Assembly (NCBI GenBank): GCA_024690665.1
Contig: JAILOU010000026.1
Coordinates: forward strand, 1 to 43,973
Direction: 5' to 3'
From: Eubacterium sp.
GTDB taxonomy: Bacteria; Bacillota; Clostridia; Lachnospirales; Lachnospiraceae
DNA length: 43,973 nucleotides
The position numbers and the translations under genes were made by a program. The notes below the pieces were generated by a model. The model saw only the letters and a list, made by a program, of their open reading frames with translations. It was not told the origin of the DNA and did no database searches. Position 1 is the stretch's first letter. Each line of letters begins with the position of its first letter. This document shows, piece by piece, positions 43,773-43,973 of this stretch.

Positions 43773-43973
43773 ATGGAAGAATTATTTCAGAACTTTACGA
43801 ATGTGTATGGGCTTAGTAAAACTTTAAGATTTGAGTTGATTCCACAAGGTGATACATTAAAAAATATTGAAAAAAACGGAATCCTTGAAACGGATGAAGA
43901 GCGTGCTGAAAAATACGAAATAGCAAAACAACTTATTGACGATTATCATAAAAAATTTATCTCTAGGGTTCTT
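43773..43973 (+). CDS. cas12a: CRISPR-associated nuclease Cas12a (Cpf1), N-terminal part
   Basis: The first 67 codons read to the window edge without a stop. The product begins with the Cas12a N-terminal pattern: FTNVYGLSKTLRFELIPQG (residues 8-26), TLKNIEKNGIL and DDYHKKFI (56-63), very like the Acidaminococcus and Lachnospiraceae enzymes (SKTLRFELIPQGKTL-type). In this family that is the start of the WED/REC region; the RuvC and Nuc residues lie beyond the edge, so activity cannot be judged. AGGAGG (43761-43766) is 6 bases before ATG. Effector of a type V-A CRISPR system; it makes its own crRNAs and cuts DNA at T-rich PAMs in known members. Confidence 0.93.
   Translation, partial: MEELFQNFTNVYGLSKTLRFELIPQGDTLKNIEKNGILETDEERAEKYEIAKQLIDDYHKKFISRVL

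Noticed and set aside
43440-43773. CRISPR array or Cas12a direct repeat near cas12a
   Set aside because: No repeated unit of 19-36 bases is present and no TCTAC-loop-GTAGAT hairpin. The GGTAGT...TTAGAT stretch at 43623-43635 is only a chance resemblance.

Overview
The window looks like a chromosomal segment of a low-to-moderate G+C Clostridia, most likely Lachnospiraceae. The evidence is SigH next to the cysE-cysS-mrnC-rlmB block, a CIRCE-controlled groESL, a group B-type [FeFe] hydrogenase, a two-subunit class 1B dihydroorotate dehydrogenase (pyrK-pyrD), and a cas12a start at the right edge. Genus cannot be decided from the sequence alone. Nearly all genes are on the + strand; the exceptions are a UroD-family gene, a LysR regulator and fabH.

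Layout. 1-340: tail of an unidentified gene, a strong terminator, then a dense hairpin cluster that looks like a dispersed repeat or IS200/IS605-type remnant. 424-4951: a four-gene Bce-type peptide-antibiotic sensing and resistance module (ABC ATPase, 10-TM permease, response regulator, intramembrane-sensing kinase). 5103-9740: an LDH2-type dehydrogenase, a UroD-family protein, a LysR regulator and a PepT-like peptidase. 9879-12295: orphan hydrogenase, a tiny Cys-rich membrane protein and an Sfp-type phosphopantetheinyl transferase, followed by an inverted copy of the left repeat. 12570-14374: an unknown 96-aa protein, a hot-dog thioesterase and an EcsC-like protein. 14424-15395: fabH on the - strand, sharing a palindrome-rich divergent promoter with the next operon.

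15647-23107 is a compact Tad/Flp-like pilus operon. It has a TadA-type ATPase, a TadB/TadC-type platform protein, six small pilin-like or TadE-like membrane proteins (three of them 33-53 aa) and a 1022-aa secreted beta-helix protein with InlB-type repeats. A TPR lipoprotein (possible TadD-like role) and hflX follow. 25576-30248 is a pyrimidine operon pyrC-F-K-D-E. 30264-36342 holds VanZ-like and small membrane proteins, ispF, cysE, cysS, mrnC, rlmB, sigH and a HAD phosphatase in a tightly spaced run. Then come CIRCE-groESL, mutY (apparently almost leaderless) and a heterodimeric ABC exporter.

The right edge (43773-43973) is the first 67 codons of a Cas12a (Cpf1) nuclease. It is preceded by a good promoter that leads within about 100 nt into a strong intrinsic terminator, so a small RNA or an attenuated leader sits directly upstream of cas12a. 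No CRISPR array, cas1, cas2 or cas4 lies inside the window. The observations most worth following are this cas12a leader RNA, the compact Tad-like operon with its shared fabH operator region, and the inverted 63-bp repeat pair.
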